A model generated the notes under the pieces. The model was given only the letters and a program-made list of their open reading frames with translations. It was not told the origin of the DNA and did not search any database. This document shows, piece by piece, positions 16,646-25,706 of a stretch of DNA of 36,883 nucleotides (position 1 is its first letter; each line of letters opens with the position of its first letter). Origin of the DNA: Hoeflea sp. (GTDB taxonomy: Bacteria; Pseudomonadota; Alphaproteobacteria; Rhizobiales; Rhizobiaceae); the NCBI RefSeq assembly GCF_030682515.1, contig NZ_JAUXOD010000060.1, forward strand, positions 1 through 36,883. The letters run 5' to 3'. A program made the translations under genes and the position numbers.

Positions 16646-19600
16646 ATGGTTGATCTACTGGACAGGAACGCGCAAGCCCCGAACAGGGACGCGGAAATCG
16701 ATGATCCTTTGGCTGAACTTGCCCGGATCATAGGGTACGAGCGTCCCGCCGACAGGCGGCCAGCAGCGGATGACGGATCTCAGTCGAACGAGTTCGATCT
16801 TGAGGCCGAACTGATGCGCGAACTCGACGTGCCGCAGATCCCCGCCATCGATGAGTTCGACCTGCTTGAAGCCGATGATGCTGCTGCCGAAGCCGAAATG
16901 GCCGCCAGTGCGGATGACGGATATTTCCGAACGGATCCGGACTATCCGGCCGCACAGGACCAGCCCTGGCTTGAGCCCAGCACCGACGATTTGCTGGGAT
17001 GGGAGCCGGCCGAGGAGCTGGTGGAGCAGGAGGTTTCCCCTTCATTTGTCGAGGATGAAGAGCCGGAAGCTCTTGACGCGGCTGAACCGGCTTCCGCCAC
17101 CGATCTCGAGGATCCATGGGCCGCATCCGATCTCGATATCGAGCCCGAGCTAGAATTCCAGGATGCCCCGGCGGCGTCCGAACCGGCATGGGATGAGCCG
17201 GGCCAGGTGATCAAGGCCGATTTCGGCGGTCAGGCCGCCGCCCAGGGCGGGATTGCCGACGACGACGTCCTGGCCGACATGTTCCGTTTTGAATTGCCGG
17301 CCCGTCAGGCAGGCGTCCCGCAAACTGGCTCCGCGCCAGCCGGAATGACCACGGCGTCCGCTGCCTCGGGCTCCGGACAGCAGGACTCCGTCTCGGATCG
17401 CGACCAGGATCCCTTTGGCGCCATCGTGGCGGGCGATGACCTGCCGGATGCAGATCTGGACGGCGGCGCGGCTGAGCCCGATTTTGCGGCCGATGCGTTT
17501 GAGACCCATGACGCGCCGGTGGCGGACGCGGTCGTCGCGGACAACCGCAATGCCCCGGCCATGGATTTCGAGGACTTCCTGTCCACGGAGCTTGAGGCCT
17601 TCGAGCAGAACCTGTCGGTGGACGGCGCCCGGAAGGACCGGACCGACGATGTCGTCGACGCCGCCCATGACGCGGATCTTGAGGCCGATGCGGGACATGG
17701 CGCGTGGGATGATGCGTCCGCCGAGGCGGGCGATTCGGTTTTCGACGAGGCGGCCGAAGAGCTGCTCGCCGATATTGCCGATGATGATGATCTGACCTCC
17801 GTCCCCGAGGAGGTCTCGGCGGACCCGGATGAAGCCTGGCCGGCAGACACACTTGAAGATGCGGTTGCTGAGGAACTGGACGAAGAGCTCGAGGATCTGG
17901 TCGCCACACCCGATCCGCTGTATGACCCGTTTACGACCCAGTCCGATACGGACGACCTGGATTTCGATCTCGATTTGGACCAGGTTCTCGCCGATGCGGC
18001 CGTGGAACTCGGCAGCGAGTGGGCCGAGCCTGAGCTCTCAGCACCCCGGGATCTGCCGCAGGACGAAGGCGTGGAGTCATGGCAGGCCGTGCCGGTCGCG
18101 GTTGCGCGGGACGAGATGGCCGAGGCCTTCCTTGGACTGGTTCCTGCCGATAACAGCCAAGCCCGCGACGCCGCTCCGGCCACGGCGCGGATGAACACTG
18201 CCGCTCAACCGGTCGGGACGGCCGGCGCGCACCGCGACGATGATTGGCTGGACGGGTTTGAAACAACCGAGGCCACCGAGCAGTCCGGACCGGACGGCTA
18301 TTATTTCGATGCGCAGCTGATCTCCGAGCCGGAGGTGACCGTCGAGGCGGTTGCCGATATCGACGTGCCGGAGCTTGTCCATGACGAGCCGCAGGTCGTG
18401 GAGCCGGACTACGACACCGACATTGAACGGGAATTCGCCAGCATTGTCGATGTTTCCGATGCCGAGACCGGCGCTCCCATCGCTACGGACTATGCAGCGA
18501 CCGAGGAGTGGGGCAGGCCCGACCCGGCCGCGCGCTACGAGATTTCCGACGACTATGTGGCGCTCGAACGCGAGCTGGGCGTGACGCCATCGGGCTATTC
18601 CTATCAGGATACCGACGCGAATCCGGACGGCCTGGCCTATACCGCGCCGGAACACGAGGACATTCACGAGGAACCGGCCCAGCGCGGGCAGGGCTCGCGC
18701 GGCTCGGTTCTGGCTCTGGCGGTTCTCGGGTTCGCCGTGCTTGCGGGCGCTGGCGCCCTGGGCTGGAGCATGCTGTCGGGGGACGATACCGTCGCCGATG
18801 GCGGCCCGCGCATCATCCGGGCCGACACGGAGCCGGTGAAGGTGCTGCCCGAAAATCCGGGCGGCGTGACCGTGCCGAACCAGGACAAGGCAGTGTACGA
18901 CCGTGTCGCCGGCAGCGATGCCAGTTCGCCGGGCCAGCCGTCGCTGGTCAACACGGCGGAAGAGCCCGTTGACGTCGTGCAGCGGACCCTCGATCCCGAG
19001 ATCCTTCCGCTCGAAGGCCGTGACGATCCATCGGTCAAATCCGAAGATCGCCTGGCTGCCGGCGGATCGGACGCGGATGGCGCCGGTGAAGCCGCCAGCG
19101 CACCGGTGGTGTCGCCGCGTCGCGTGCGCACGATGATCGTCAAGCCGGACGGCTCGATCGTTGCCCGCGAAGAGCCCGAACCTGCCCTTGAGCCGCAGGC
19201 AGCGCTCGCCGAGCCCACCGGAGCCGACGCCATGACCGCGGAGCCGGCAACAGAAGCGGCCGTAGCCGCCGAACTGGTGGCTCCGGTCGAGCAGGCCGCT
19301 GTCGCGCCTGCCGATGCGCCCCCGGCCCTGGCGCCCGGCGCTGCAGCCGACGTGCCTGCCACGGATCAATCCATCGCTCCGGTGCGGGTGGTCACGACCC
19401 AGCCGGTACGTGCGCCGGTCCCGCAGAACCGACCCGCAGACCAACCGGTCACCGTGGTGGGGACCGTCACCCAGGGCGGCGACGTCGCCAATCCGCAAAC
19501 CCTTCCCGCAGCTACGGCCCAGCCGGAGCAGATTGCCTCGGCGCCTGCTGCTGCCGCTCCGGCCGCTGCACCGGCAACCGCTGCGCCTGCCGCAAATCCC

Positions 19601-19843
19601 GGCGGCTATTACATGCAGATCGCCTCGCAGCCCACCGCGGAGGGCGCCCAGGCGTCCTGGCAGGCGCTGTCGAGCCGCTACAATGCCGTCATCGGCGGCC
19701 GTGGGGTCGACATCCAGCGCGCCGACATTCCGGGCAAGGGCGTCTTCCACCGGGTGCGGATCCCTGCCGGATCGCGCGACGAGGCCAATGCGCTGTGCGC
19801 CCGCTACAAGTCGGCCGGCGGCAGCTGCTTCGTGTCGCGCTAG
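16646..19843 (+). CDS. Large acidic membrane protein with C-terminal SPOR domain
   Basis: SPOR domains bind denuded peptidoglycan glycan strands and bring proteins to the division septum. The 1065-aa protein has three parts. Residues 1-685 form a very acidic, low-complexity cytoplasmic region with many Asp/Glu/Ala tracts (for example IADDDDLTSVPEE). One transmembrane helix lies at about 686-710 (VLALAVLGFAVLAGAGALGW). A Pro/Ala-rich periplasmic linker then leads to a C-terminal SPOR domain (about 986-1065, YYMQIASQPTAEGAQASWQA to GGSCFVSR). The position argS-SPOR-nagZ recurs in alphaproteobacteria and points to cell-wall division or recycling. The N-terminal part is far longer than in ordinary SPOR proteins such as DedD or FtsN. 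The start ATG has GAG-type upstream pairing only. Function beyond septal wall binding is unknown. Confidence 0.88.
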   Translation: MVDLLDRNAQAPNRDAEIDDPLAELARIIGYERPADRRPAADDGSQSNEFDLEAELMRELDVPQIPAIDEFDLLEADDAAAEAEMAASADDGYFRTDPDYPAAQDQPWLEPSTDDLLGWEPAEELVEQEVSPSFVEDEEPEALDAAEPASATDLEDPWAASDLDIEPELEFQDAPAASEPAWDEPGQVIKADFGGQAAAQGGIADDDVLADMFRFELPARQAGVPQTGSAPAGMTTASAASGSGQQDSVSDRDQDPFGAIVAGDDLPDADLDGGAAEPDFAADAFETHDAPVADAVVADNRNAPAMDFEDFLSTELEAFEQNLSVDGARKDRTDDVVDAAHDADLEADAGHGAWDDASAEAGDSVFDEAAEELLADIADDDDLTSVPEEVSADPDEAWPADTLEDAVAEELDEELEDLVATPDPLYDPFTTQSDTDDLDFDLDLDQVLADAAVELGSEWAEPELSAPRDLPQDEGVESWQAVPVAVARDEMAEAFLGLVPADNSQARDAAPATARMNTAAQPVGTAGAHRDDDWLDGFETTEATEQSGPDGYYFDAQLISEPEVTVEAVADIDVPELVHDEPQVVEPDYDTDIEREFASIVDVSDAETGAPIATDYAATEEWGRPDPAARYEISDDYVALERELGVTPSGYSYQDTDANPDGLAYTAPEHEDIHEEPAQRGQGSRGSVLALAVLGFAVLAGAGALGWSMLSGDDTVADGGPRIIRADTEPVKVLPENPGGVTVPNQDKAVYDRVAGSDASSPGQPSLVNTAEEPVDVVQRTLDPEILPLEGRDDPSVKSEDRLAAGGSDADGAGEAASAPVVSPRRVRTMIVKPDGSIVAREEPEPALEPQAALAEPTGADAMTAEPATEAAVAAELVAPVEQAAVAPADAPPALAPGAAADVPATDQSIAPVRVVTTQPVRAPVPQNRPADQPVTVVGTVTQGGDVANPQTLPAATAQPEQIASAPAAAAPAAAPATAAPAANPGGYYMQIASQPTAEGAQASWQALSSRYNAVIGGRGVDIQRADIPGKGVFHRVRIPAGSRDEANALCARYKSAGGSCFVSR

Positions 19844-19870
19844 CCTACCGGGCCGTCTTTCGACATTCTG

Positions 19871-19900
19871 CAAGCCGCGCCTTCGGGTGCGGCTTGTCTG
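19871..19900 (+). terminator. Possible terminator after the SPOR gene
   Basis: CAAGCCGC (19871-19878) pairs with GCGGCTTG (19889-19896) around a GCCTTCGGGT loop that contains a stable CTTCGG tetraloop. The following tract (TCTGTCTG) is only moderately T-rich, so termination may be partial and nagZ may be read through. Confidence 0.5.
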
Positions 19901-19962
19901 TCTGAATCGCCCTTGCAAGGCGGCAGCCTGTCAAACGCTGCCTGATCGGCTACCATCTTGTG

Positions 19963-20979
19963 ATGAGCGAATCAAAAGCAGTCATTTTCGGGTGCGCGGG
20001 AGCGGAACTCAGGCCTGAGGAGGCGGCGTTCTTCGCCGAACACAGGCCCTGGGGCTTCATCCTGTTTGGCCGCAATATCGTCAGCCTCGACCAGGTGGCA
20101 GAGCTGACCGCCAGCCTGAGGGACTGCATCGGTCGTCCCGACGCGCCGGCGCTGATCGATCAGGAGGGCGGACGGGTGCAGCGGTTCAAGCCGCCACTCG
20201 TGCCGCAATATCCCTCCGGCGCCGATCTCGGCGCGCTCTACCATGTCAATGCCGAGGCGGGCCTGCGCGCAGCCTGGATCCTGTCGCGGCTCCACGCCTT
20301 CGATCTCTACCCGCTGGGGATCACGGTCAACTGCCTGCCGGTGCTGGATGTGCCCGCGCCGGGCGGCCACGAGGTGATCGGCAGCCGCGCCTACGGGATA
20401 ACGCCCGCTGTGGTGGCGGCGCTGGGGCAGGCGGCGTGCGAGGGACTGAAGGCCGGCGGCCTGCTGCCGGTGATCAAGCATATCCCGGGTCATGGCCGCG
20501 CCGGCGCGGACACCCATTACGAACTGCCGCGGGTCGATGCCTCGCGCGCCGAACTGTCGGCCCGGGATTTCGCGCCGTTCAAGGCGCTGGCCGGGGAGGC
20601 GATGGCGATGTCGGCGCATGTTGTGTTCACCGACATCGATCCGGACCAGCCCGCCACCACGTCACGGCGCGTGGTCGACGAGGTGATCCGCTCCGAAATC
20701 GGGTTTGACGGCCTGCTGATGTCGGATGACGTGTCGATGAATGCGCTTTCTGGGGATTTCGCCACCAGGACAGGTGCAATTTTCGCCGCGGGATGCGATG
20801 TCACCTTGCACTGCAATGGCAACAGGGCCGAAATGGAGGCCGTGGCCTCGGTGGCCCCTGTTCTGTCGGGAGACAGCCTGCGGCGCGCGAGGGCCGTGAT
20901 GGCGGCGTTCCGGGCGCCGGATCTCAGCGACGAGGCGGCATTGCGCGACGAATTCGAGGGGCTGATGGCGGCGTCTTGA
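19963..20979 (+). CDS. nagZ: Beta-N-acetylhexosaminidase (GH3)
   Basis: NagZ is a cytoplasmic GH3 enzyme that removes GlcNAc from GlcNAc-1,6-anhydroMurNAc peptides in wall recycling. The 338-aa protein has LIDQEGGRVQRFKPP (about residues 66-80), the GH3 NagZ signature KHIPGHGRAGADTHYELP (about 172-189) with the Asp-His catalytic acid/base dyad on its mobile loop, and the nucleophile in LMSDDVSMNAL (about 253). ATG 19963 is preferred to a GTG directly before it at 19960; neither has a clear ribosome site. It lies downstream of the SPOR gene and 17 bp before scpA, so wall recycling and segregation genes are probably co-expressed. All key residues are present. Confidence 0.94.
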   Translation: MSESKAVIFGCAGAELRPEEAAFFAEHRPWGFILFGRNIVSLDQVAELTASLRDCIGRPDAPALIDQEGGRVQRFKPPLVPQYPSGADLGALYHVNAEAGLRAAWILSRLHAFDLYPLGITVNCLPVLDVPAPGGHEVIGSRAYGITPAVVAALGQAACEGLKAGGLLPVIKHIPGHGRAGADTHYELPRVDASRAELSARDFAPFKALAGEAMAMSAHVVFTDIDPDQPATTSRRVVDEVIRSEIGFDGLLMSDDVSMNALSGDFATRTGAIFAAGCDVTLHCNGNRAEMEAVASVAPVLSGDSLRRARAVMAAFRAPDLSDEAALRDEFEGLMAAS

Positions 20980-20996
20980 GGTGAAAGGCGGCACGA

Positions 20997-21860
20997 GTGA
21001 GCAACGGCAACCGGCAAAACGGGGGCGGACCTGACAGAACTCCAGCGGGCAGGACGCCCATGGATGTGATGTGGGAAGACGTCCGGACCGACCGGGCCAT
21101 CGGCGATCCGTCGCTGGTCATCGATGTCGAGGGCTTTGAAGGGCCGCTCGACCTGCTCCTGCATCTGGCGCGCACCCAGCGGGTCGATCTCGCGAAGATC
21201 TCGGTCCTGGCGCTGGCCGAGCAGTATCTGGTGTTCGTCGAGAAGGCGCGCGAGCTCAGGCTTGAACTGGCAGCCGACTATCTGGTCATGGCCGCCTGGC
21301 TCGCCTATCTCAAGTCCCGGCTGCTGATCCCGCACAGTCCCAGGGGCGATGAGCCCAGCGGCGAGGAGATGGCGGCCCAGCTTGCCTTCCGGCTCAAGCG
21401 GCTTGAAGCCATGCGCGAGGCCGCGACACGGCTGGTCAATCGCAACCGGCTGGGGCGCGACGTGTTCGCCCGCGGCGAACCCGAGCCGATGGTGATCGAC
21501 AAGACATCGAATTTCGACGCCACGCTCTATGATCTGCTGACGGCCTATGCCGCGCAAAGACAGCGCCAGACCATAACCCAGGTGACCATCGCCCGGCGGC
21601 GGGTCTGGTCGCTGGCCGATGCCCGTGTCATCCTGGTCCGCCTGATGGGCGAGCTCAAGGACTGGATGGCGCTGGATCAGTACCTGATCCGCTACCTGAC
21701 CGATCCCGAGGAACGGGTGACGGCGATTGCCAGCTCGTTTGCCGCAAGCCTGGAAATGGTGCGGGAAGGGCGGATCGAAATCCGCCAGGACGGCGCCTTT
21801 CAACCGATCTTCATGCGGCGCCCGCAGGTGGCCGCCGCAAGCGCAGGGAGCAAGCCATGA
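20997..21860 (+). CDS. scpA: Segregation and condensation protein A
   Basis: ScpA is the kleisin that bridges the heads of the SMC dimer in bacterial condensin. The 287-aa protein has the diagnostic N-terminal stretch VIDVEGFEGPLDLLLHLA with RVDLAKISVLALAEQYL, then LAADYLVMAAWLAYLKSRLL. The C-terminal winged-helix region contains VTAIASSFAASLEMVREGRI. GTG 20997 is the likely start, with AAGG a few bases upstream. ATG 21060 (MDVMWEDV) is a shorter alternative. Its stop overlaps the scpB ATG in ATGA (21857-21860), implying translational coupling and stoichiometric production. smc is not in the window. Confidence 0.95.
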   Translation: MSNGNRQNGGGPDRTPAGRTPMDVMWEDVRTDRAIGDPSLVIDVEGFEGPLDLLLHLARTQRVDLAKISVLALAEQYLVFVEKARELRLELAADYLVMAAWLAYLKSRLLIPHSPRGDEPSGEEMAAQLAFRLKRLEAMREAATRLVNRNRLGRDVFARGEPEPMVIDKTSNFDATLYDLLTAYAAQRQRQTITQVTIARRRVWSLADARVILVRLMGELKDWMALDQYLIRYLTDPEERVTAIASSFAASLEMVREGRIEIRQDGAFQPIFMRRPQVAAASAGSKP

Positions 21861-22612
21861 CGATGGATCCCGGTTACGGCACGGCTGTCGCCTATGGCGG
21901 CGAGGCTGACCACGCGGAGGAAGAGATGACGAGGGACGCCCTTGATGCCCTCAGGGACCGCGCGCTGCACGAGGCCGAGCGGATCGCCGAGGCGCTGATC
22001 TTCGCCTCGAGCGGCCCGGTGGCCGAGAGCCTGATTGCAGCCAAGCTGCCGCAGGGCGCGCCGGTCGGGCTGGTGATCCAGCGGCTGGCCGAGAGCTATG
22101 CCCATCGCGGCGTCAATCTGGTTCGGGTTGGCGACGCCTGGGCGTTCCGCACCGCCGCCGACTTGGGCTTCCTGATCCGCCAGGAGGAAACCGAGGTCAA
22201 GAAACTGTCGCGCGCGGGCCTTGAGGTGCTGTCGACGATTGCCTATCACCAGCCGGTGACCCGGGCCGAGATCGAGGACGTGCGCGGTTTCGCCACCTCC
22301 AAGGGCACGCTCGACGTGCTTCTGGAAACCGGATGGGTGCGGATGCGCGGCCGCCGCCGCTCGCCGGGCCGGCCGGTGACCTATGGGACGACGGCGGCGT
22401 TTCTCGATCATTTCGGTCTCGAGGACCTGCGCGACCTGCCGGGCATGGATGAGCTCAAGGGCGCGGGGCTGCTCTCAGGGCGGGTGCCGTCCAACTTCCA
22501 GCCGCCGGTTCTGCCCGCCAATGACGACTTGACCGAGGACGAGGATCCGCTGACCCAGATGGACCTCGAAGAGCTTGGTCTCTTGACACCGATGGGTGAA
22601 GCAGAGGACTAA
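21857..22612 (+). CDS. scpB: Segregation and condensation protein B
   Basis: ScpB dimers bind ScpA and regulate the SMC ATPase. The 251-aa protein has two winged-helix domains: EAERIAEALIFASSGPVAES (about residues 39-58) and LSRAGLEVLSTIAYHQPVTR with IEDVRG (about 116-143). The GRPVTYGTTAAFLDHFGLED segment is a hallmark. The C-terminal tail is acidic (NDDLTEDEDPLTQMDLEELG), as in many alphaproteobacterial ScpB proteins. ATG 21857 overlaps the scpA stop; a second ATG two codons later is equally possible. It is followed by an ABC ATPase gene rather than directly by tatA. The protein is complete. Confidence 0.94.
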   Translation: MTMDPGYGTAVAYGGEADHAEEEMTRDALDALRDRALHEAERIAEALIFASSGPVAESLIAAKLPQGAPVGLVIQRLAESYAHRGVNLVRVGDAWAFRTAADLGFLIRQEETEVKKLSRAGLEVLSTIAYHQPVTRAEIEDVRGFATSKGTLDVLLETGWVRMRGRRRSPGRPVTYGTTAAFLDHFGLEDLRDLPGMDELKGAGLLSGRVPSNFQPPVLPANDDLTEDEDPLTQMDLEELGLLTPMGEAED

Positions 22613-22715
22613 GCCTGCGGTCGCGGGGTTACCCGGGACGAACGAGACTGACAGCAGGGATCCGACCCAGGTGAGACAGCAGATCAGAACGGCCAATGCG
22701 CGCAGGACGGCAGGG

Positions 22716-23765
22716 GTGACCTTTGCCGCGCGACTGTCGTTCGAGGACGTGCATCACAGCTATGGCGAACTGCCGACCTTGCGCGGCGTGACGCTGTCGG
22801 CCGAGCCGGGCGAGGTGCTGTGCCTGCTGGGACCTTCAGGATCCGGCAAGACCACGCTGCTGCGCATCGCCGCCGGCATCGAGCCGCTGGGCGGGGGACG
22901 GCTTCTGCTCAACGACCGCGAGATCGCCGGGCCGTCGGTCAACCTGCCGCCCGAGCGCCGTGGCATCGGCCTGATGTTTCAGGATTTCGCGCTGTTTCCG
23001 CATCTGACGATTCTCGACAATGTCCGCTTCGGGCTGACGGCGCTGAGTTCCTCGGACGCAAGGCGGGAGGCGCTGGCGGCGCTCGACCGGGTCGGCATGG
23101 TGCATTACGCCGACAATTATCCGCATGCGCTGTCGGGCGGCGAACAGCAGCGCGTGGCGCTGGCGCGGGCGCTGGCGCCGCGGCCCGCGGTGCTTTTGAT
23201 GGACGAGCCGTTCTCGGGCCTCGATTCCCGGCTCAAGGACAGTGTCCGGGCCGAGACGCTGGCGATCCTGCGCGAGGCCCGCGCCACGGCGGTGGTGGTG
23301 ACCCATGACGCCGAGGAGGCCATGCGGATGGGCGACCGGATCGCGCTGCTGCGCGATGGCGGGCTTGTGCAGGTGGGCACGGCGGAAGACCTCTATCATC
23401 GCCCCGTCAATCTGTTCGCTGCCGGATTCTTTTCCGAAATCAACGTGTTCCTGGGCCAGGTGGCTGGCGGGATGGCGCAGACGCCGCTCGGTCCGGTGAC
23501 CGCCCGCGGTTTTTCCGATGGCGCGGAGGTCGCGATTGCCATAAGGCTGCCGGGGGTTGACGTTACGGAGACGCCATGCGGAGTCTCAGCACGCGTGGTG
23601 GCGCGCCGGTTCCTCGGCGTCGAGGAACTGGTGACGCTGGTTGTGGCAGGCGGGGAAAGCCCCATCGATGCCCGCATCCGCGCCGGCCAGTTGAGAGCGG
23701 GTGTCCGTGATGTTTCGGTCACAGTCAACGCGCGTGACATTTTGGTGTTTGAAAGAAACGGATAA
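22716..23765 (+). CDS. Lone ABC transporter ATP-binding protein (FbpC/PotA-like)
   Basis: The 349-aa protein is a typical importer ATPase of the iron/spermidine/putrescine type. It has Walker A GPSGSGKTTLL, Q-loop LMFQDFALFPHL, ABC signature LSGGEQQRVALARAL, Walker B VLLMDEPFSGLD, H-loop VVTHDAEEAM, and a C-terminal TOBE-like beta domain (from about residue 240). I chose GTG 22716 because AGGA lies at 22704-22707 and the length then matches FbpC-type proteins. In-frame GTGs at 22671 and 22596 (the latter overlapping scpB) are alternatives. No permease or binding-protein gene is nearby, so its partners must be encoded elsewhere. The substrate is unknown; ferric iron is a guess from family likeness. 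It sits between scpB and tatA. Confidence 0.85.
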   Translation: MTFAARLSFEDVHHSYGELPTLRGVTLSAEPGEVLCLLGPSGSGKTTLLRIAAGIEPLGGGRLLLNDREIAGPSVNLPPERRGIGLMFQDFALFPHLTILDNVRFGLTALSSSDARREALAALDRVGMVHYADNYPHALSGGEQQRVALARALAPRPAVLLMDEPFSGLDSRLKDSVRAETLAILREARATAVVVTHDAEEAMRMGDRIALLRDGGLVQVGTAEDLYHRPVNLFAAGFFSEINVFLGQVAGGMAQTPLGPVTARGFSDGAEVAIAIRLPGVDVTETPCGVSARVVARRFLGVEELVTLVVAGGESPIDARIRAGQLRAGVRDVSVTVNARDILVFERNG

Positions 23766-23777
23766 ACACCCTAAATC
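23749..23777 (+). promoter_or_regulatory. Candidate promoter for tatABC
   Basis: TTGAAA (23749-23754) and TAAATC (23772-23777) are separated by 17 bp, spanning the end of the ABC gene and giving a leader of about 20 nt to tatA. An ACCCT/AGGGT 5-bp inverted repeat overlaps the -10. Suggestive only. Confidence 0.3.
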
Positions 23778-23804
23778 AGGGTAGGAAGCAGACAGGAGAG
23801 TATC

Positions 23805-24005
23805 ATGGGTTCATTCAGCATTTGGCATTGGCTTATCGTTCTGGTGGTCGTGCTGCTTTTGTTCGGCCGCGGCAAGATTCCGGAACTGATGGGCGACGTC
23901 GCCAAGGGAATCAAGAACTTCAAGAAGGGCATGGGCGAAGAAGAGGCAACGCCTGAGACCAAGATTGTCGAAAGCAAGCCAGAAGAAACCAAGAACCACC
24001 ACTGA
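23805..24005 (+). CDS. tatA: Sec-independent translocase protein TatA
   Basis: TatA multimerises with TatBC to move folded proteins across the inner membrane. The 66-aa protein has one N-terminal membrane helix ([16 protein letters not shown], about residues 6-21), the [17 protein letters not shown] hinge and amphipathic helix, and a charged tail ending ETKNHH. These are exact features of TatA, with the FG pair at the hinge. GGAG at 23795-23798 precedes the ATG. It heads the tatA-tatB-tatC set. Length is slightly short but normal for alphaproteobacteria. Confidence 0.95.
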   Translation: MGSFSIWHWLIVLVVVLLLFGRGKIPELMGDVAKGIKNFKKGMGEEEATPETKIVESKPEETKNHH

Positions 24006-24045
24006 CACCCCATCCCGTTGCCCTGACGGGTGAGGAGACGTCTGA

Positions 24046-24786
24046 ATGTTCGACATCGGTTGGCCAGAACTCCTGGTCGTCGCCATTGTGCTGATCATCG
24101 TGGTCGGTCCGAAGGATCTGCCGCCTATGCTGCGCGCCTTCGGGCGAACCACCAAGAAACTCAGGGGCATGGCCAACGAGTTCCGCGGGCAGTTCGATGA
24201 GGCGTTGCGCGAGGCCGAACTCGACGACGTCAAGAAGACCTTCGACGAAGCGCGCAAGCTCAATCCGATGCAGACCATTCGGGATGCGGTCAATCCGCTG
24301 AAGGATACGGCCAAGACGATCCGCTCGGATCTCGAAAAGACCGTGAACGCGCCCGTGGCCACGCCGCCCGTGGCACCGAAGACGGAGCTTCCGGCGGCGG
24401 CGATGAAGCTGCCGGAGGGCCCTCCCGAGATCAAGCCGGCCGTCTCAAAGCCTGATCCCAAGGCGGCCGCAACACCCGCGCCTGCATCCGGATTGGGCGC
24501 CGCGGCTGGAAAACCAGTGGCCGCGGCCAAGCCATCCAAGACTTCGGCACCTGCCAAGACCAGGACTGCGCCGACCCAACCGGCGGCGGGTGCGAAGCCT
24601 GCGCCGGCGAAGACGGCGACCGCAGCGGCGGCCTCTGCCGCCCCGGCCAAAGCTGCCCCGGCAGCCAAGGCCCCGCCGGCTCCTGCGGCCAAGCCCAAGT
24701 CGGCGGCCGCCACAACCAAGGCTCCGGCCGCAGCCAAACCTGCGCCACGCGCCAGGAAACCCAAGCAAGGCGAGGGCCAGGCGTGA
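24046..24786 (+). CDS. tatB: Sec-independent translocase protein TatB, with long Ala/Pro/Lys tail
   Basis: TatB works with TatC as the receptor for twin-arginine signal peptides. The 246-aa protein starts MFDIGWPELLVVAIVLIIVV, with the Glu in the membrane helix typical of TatB. VGPKDLPPMLRAFGRTTKKL and an amphipathic helix follow. From about residue 105 it becomes a low-complexity Ala/Pro/Lys-rich tail (APAKTATAAAASAAPAKAAP), much longer than in E. coli TatB. Such tails occur in other rhizobial TatB proteins and probably are disordered and cytoplasmic. The tatC GTG overlaps its stop. A GAGGAG lies upstream of the ATG. Confidence 0.94.
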   Translation: MFDIGWPELLVVAIVLIIVVGPKDLPPMLRAFGRTTKKLRGMANEFRGQFDEALREAELDDVKKTFDEARKLNPMQTIRDAVNPLKDTAKTIRSDLEKTVNAPVATPPVAPKTELPAAAMKLPEGPPEIKPAVSKPDPKAAATPAPASGLGAAAGKPVAAAKPSKTSAPAKTRTAPTQPAAGAKPAPAKTATAAAASAAPAKAAPAAKAPPAPAAKPKSAAATTKAPAAAKPAPRARKPKQGEGQA

Positions 24787-25622
24787 CCGAAGATATCGAC
24801 GACAAGCCGCAGCCGCTGCTTGCCCATCTGATGGAACTCCGCAATCGCCTGATGTGGGCGATCGGCGCGTTCTTCATCGCCTTTCTGATTTGTTTCGCCT
24901 TCGCAAAACCGCTGTTCAACATGCTGGTGCTGCCGTTTACGTGGGCGGTCGACTGGGCCGGCATGGGCGATCGCAAGATCGAACTCATCTACACCGCGCC
25001 GCAGGAATTCTTCTTCACGCAGATCAAGATCGGCATGTTCGGCGGACTGGTGATTGCCTTTCCGATGATCGCGACCCAGATCTACAAGTTCGTGGCGCCC
25101 GGGCTCTACAAGAATGAACGCGGCGCGTTCCTGCCGTTCCTGATTGCCTCGCCGATCCTGTTCCTGATCGGGGCGGCGCTGGTCTACTTCTTCTTCACGC
25201 CGATGGTGATGTGGTTCTTCCTGTCGATGGAGCAGGTGGGCGGCGCGGGCGAAGCCTCGATCATGCTCCTGCCCAAGGTGTCGGAATACCTCGGGCTGAT
25301 CATGACGCTGATCTTCGCCTTCGGCCTGGTGTTCCAGTTGCCGGTGGTGACAACGCTGATGGCCCGCGTCGGGCTGATCAGCAGCCAGGGACTTGCCGAC
25401 AAGCGCAAATACGCCATTGTCGCCGCCTTTATCGCCGCCGCCATCCTGACGCCGCCCGACCCGGTCTCCCAGATCGGGCTTGCGCTGCCAACCATCCTTC
25501 TTTACGAGATTGGCATCTATTGCGCCCGACTCGTGGAGCGTCAGCGCGCTGCGAGAGAGGCTTTGGCGGAAGCTGGCGAGACAGATTCGTCCGGCGACGC
25601 CGAGGCCAAATCGGACGCCTGA
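24783..25622 (+). CDS. tatC: Sec-independent translocase protein TatC
   Basis: TatC is the six-helix membrane core that recognises the twin-arginine motif. The 279-aa protein begins with PLLAHLMELRNRLMWAI, the conserved N-terminal signal-binding region. It has EFFFTQIKIGMFGGLVIAFP and YKFVAPGLYKNERGAFLPF, and six hydrophobic segments can be counted, the last near ILLYEIGIYCARLVERQ. The GTG start overlaps the tatB stop (GTGA, 24783-24786). The C-terminal tail is acidic and short. The tatABC set is complete, so the organism has a full Tat system. None of the other proteins in this window shows an obvious twin-arginine signal. Confidence 0.96.
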   Translation: MTEDIDDKPQPLLAHLMELRNRLMWAIGAFFIAFLICFAFAKPLFNMLVLPFTWAVDWAGMGDRKIELIYTAPQEFFFTQIKIGMFGGLVIAFPMIATQIYKFVAPGLYKNERGAFLPFLIASPILFLIGAALVYFFFTPMVMWFFLSMEQVGGAGEASIMLLPKVSEYLGLIMTLIFAFGLVFQLPVVTTLMARVGLISSQGLADKRKYAIVAAFIAAAILTPPDPVSQIGLALPTILLYEIGIYCARLVERQRAAREALAEAGETDSSGDAEAKSDA

Positions 25623-25706
25623 GTTCCCGAGCCACCACCGCGTCCCTGCCGCAATTTTGGTTCGGGGGCGGCGCTGGCGCTGCCAAAATTACGACCGGGA
25701 CCAGAC

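Noticed and set aside
18077-19918. A 613-codon minus-strand open frame inside the SPOR gene
   Set aside because: The plus-strand frame has a membrane helix and a SPOR domain; the antisense product is a Gly/Arg-rich artefact.
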